Below, piece by piece: positions 5,686 to 6,014 of a stretch of 6,014 nucleotides of DNA. This stretch comes from Acidobacteriota bacterium (GTDB taxonomy: Bacteria; Acidobacteriota; Terriglobia; Terriglobales; Acidobacteriaceae), in NCBI GenBank assembly GCA_019247235.1, contig JAFAPG010000253.1:1-6014 (forward strand), written 5' to 3'. A program made the translations under genes and the position numbers. The notes beneath the pieces were generated by a model. The model did not search any database, was not told the DNA's origin, and saw only the letters and a list, made by a program, of their open reading frames with translations. Position 1 is the stretch's first letter. Each line of letters starts with the position of its first letter.

Positions 5686-6014
5686 TTATTGCACGCGAGC
5701 GACCACCGGAACTGGTGACGGTTCTTTTCCCGACAGGGTTTCCCATCCTCGACGTGAGAGATCCCAAAAAATCAGATAGCCAGCCAAGCCGGCGAGGGCG
5801 AGCAGCAGAGCGCCCCATCTCCACTCTCCAAAAATGAGTTTGCCGATACCAAACAGACACCCGTACACTAGCACGATTCCCATAGCCCAGTTGAAGGCGT
5901 TGCTGCCAATATCGCGCACCTCAGGAAGCTCGGGAACCCGTTGCGCGATAGCTCGCCAACCATACACGGTGGGATGTACGCGACGGTAAAAATCAATCAA
6001 AGTTCTCTCCGATT
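5686..6014 (-). CDS. Sodium:solute symporter (SSS family), C-terminal fragment
   Basis: The last 108 codons of a minus-strand gene, running in from beyond the right edge and ending at TAA 5688-5686. The frame is open to the window end, so the TTG near 6000 is not a real start. The visible part begins LIDFYRRVHP followed by GWR, the cytoplasmic segment common before the last helices of SSS-family Na+/solute symporters in Acidobacteriota and Planctomycetota-like genomes. Two hydrophobic segments follow: about residues 39-61 (ending LFGIGKLIF) and 66-84 (LLLALAGLAGYLIFW). A short polar tail finishes the protein. The transported solute cannot be told from this end. The stop is 12 bp from that of the SIS gene and no shared terminator is evident. 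The family call rests on the FYRRVxP and LFGIGKL signatures plus topology. Confidence 0.72.
   Translation of the reverse strand, partial: SERTLIDFYRRVHPTVYGWRAIAQRVPELPEVRDIGSNAFNWAMGIVLVYGCLFGIGKLIFGEWRWGALLLALAGLAGYLIFWDLSRRGWETLSGKEPSPVPVVARVQ

Overview
The window looks like a chromosomal segment of an Acidobacteriota-type soil bacterium. This is inferred from gene content: a short-linker Pkn-type Ser/Thr kinase carrying a beta-propeller, a secreted SMP-30/gluconolactonase, a UPF0261/Tm-1-like protein, a GlmS-like SIS protein and an SSS-family symporter, with moderate-to-high GC. No rRNA, tRNA, CRISPR array or insertion sequence was seen.

Layout. At the left edge, on the minus strand, lies the first 38 codons of a Tm-1-like ATP-binding (UPF0261) protein. 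A 241-bp gap separates it from a divergent plus-strand gene for a secreted SMP-30/gluconolactonase-family protein (357-1391). After about 350 bp without a gene comes an unusual two-gene unit. The first gene encodes a complete Ser/Thr protein kinase fused to a six-Asp-box (BNR/sialidase-like) propeller (1743-3848). Four bases after its stop is a MoaD/ThiS-type beta-grasp sulfur-carrier-like protein (3853-4137). A 405-bp non-coding stretch follows. It holds two identical 13-bp repeats with a palindromic core, exactly 220 bp apart, a tandem 9-bp repeat that forms a 17-bp palindrome, a hairpin and a plausible promoter. These lead into a gene for a GlmS-like isomerase that lacks the glutaminase half (4543-5673). 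Convergent with it, 12 bp away, is the C-terminal end of a sodium:solute symporter (minus strand, runs off the right edge).

How the parts may work together. The Asp-box propeller and the MoaD-like protein belong to families that, from memory, often sit side by side in actinobacterial and acidobacterial genomes, with no established role. Here the propeller is fused to a kinase without a membrane segment, and the MoaD-like protein ends in Gly-Gly-Ala-Cys rather than Gly-Gly, so it would need trimming before activation. A run of nine A at the end of the kinase gene is placed so that loss of one A in the transcript would join both proteins. This kinase-propeller/sulfur-carrier pair is the most unusual system in the window. 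The SIS protein, symporter, gluconolactonase and Tm-1-like protein fit a loose theme of sugar or sugar-acid metabolism, but their mutual linkage is not shown by the sequence.
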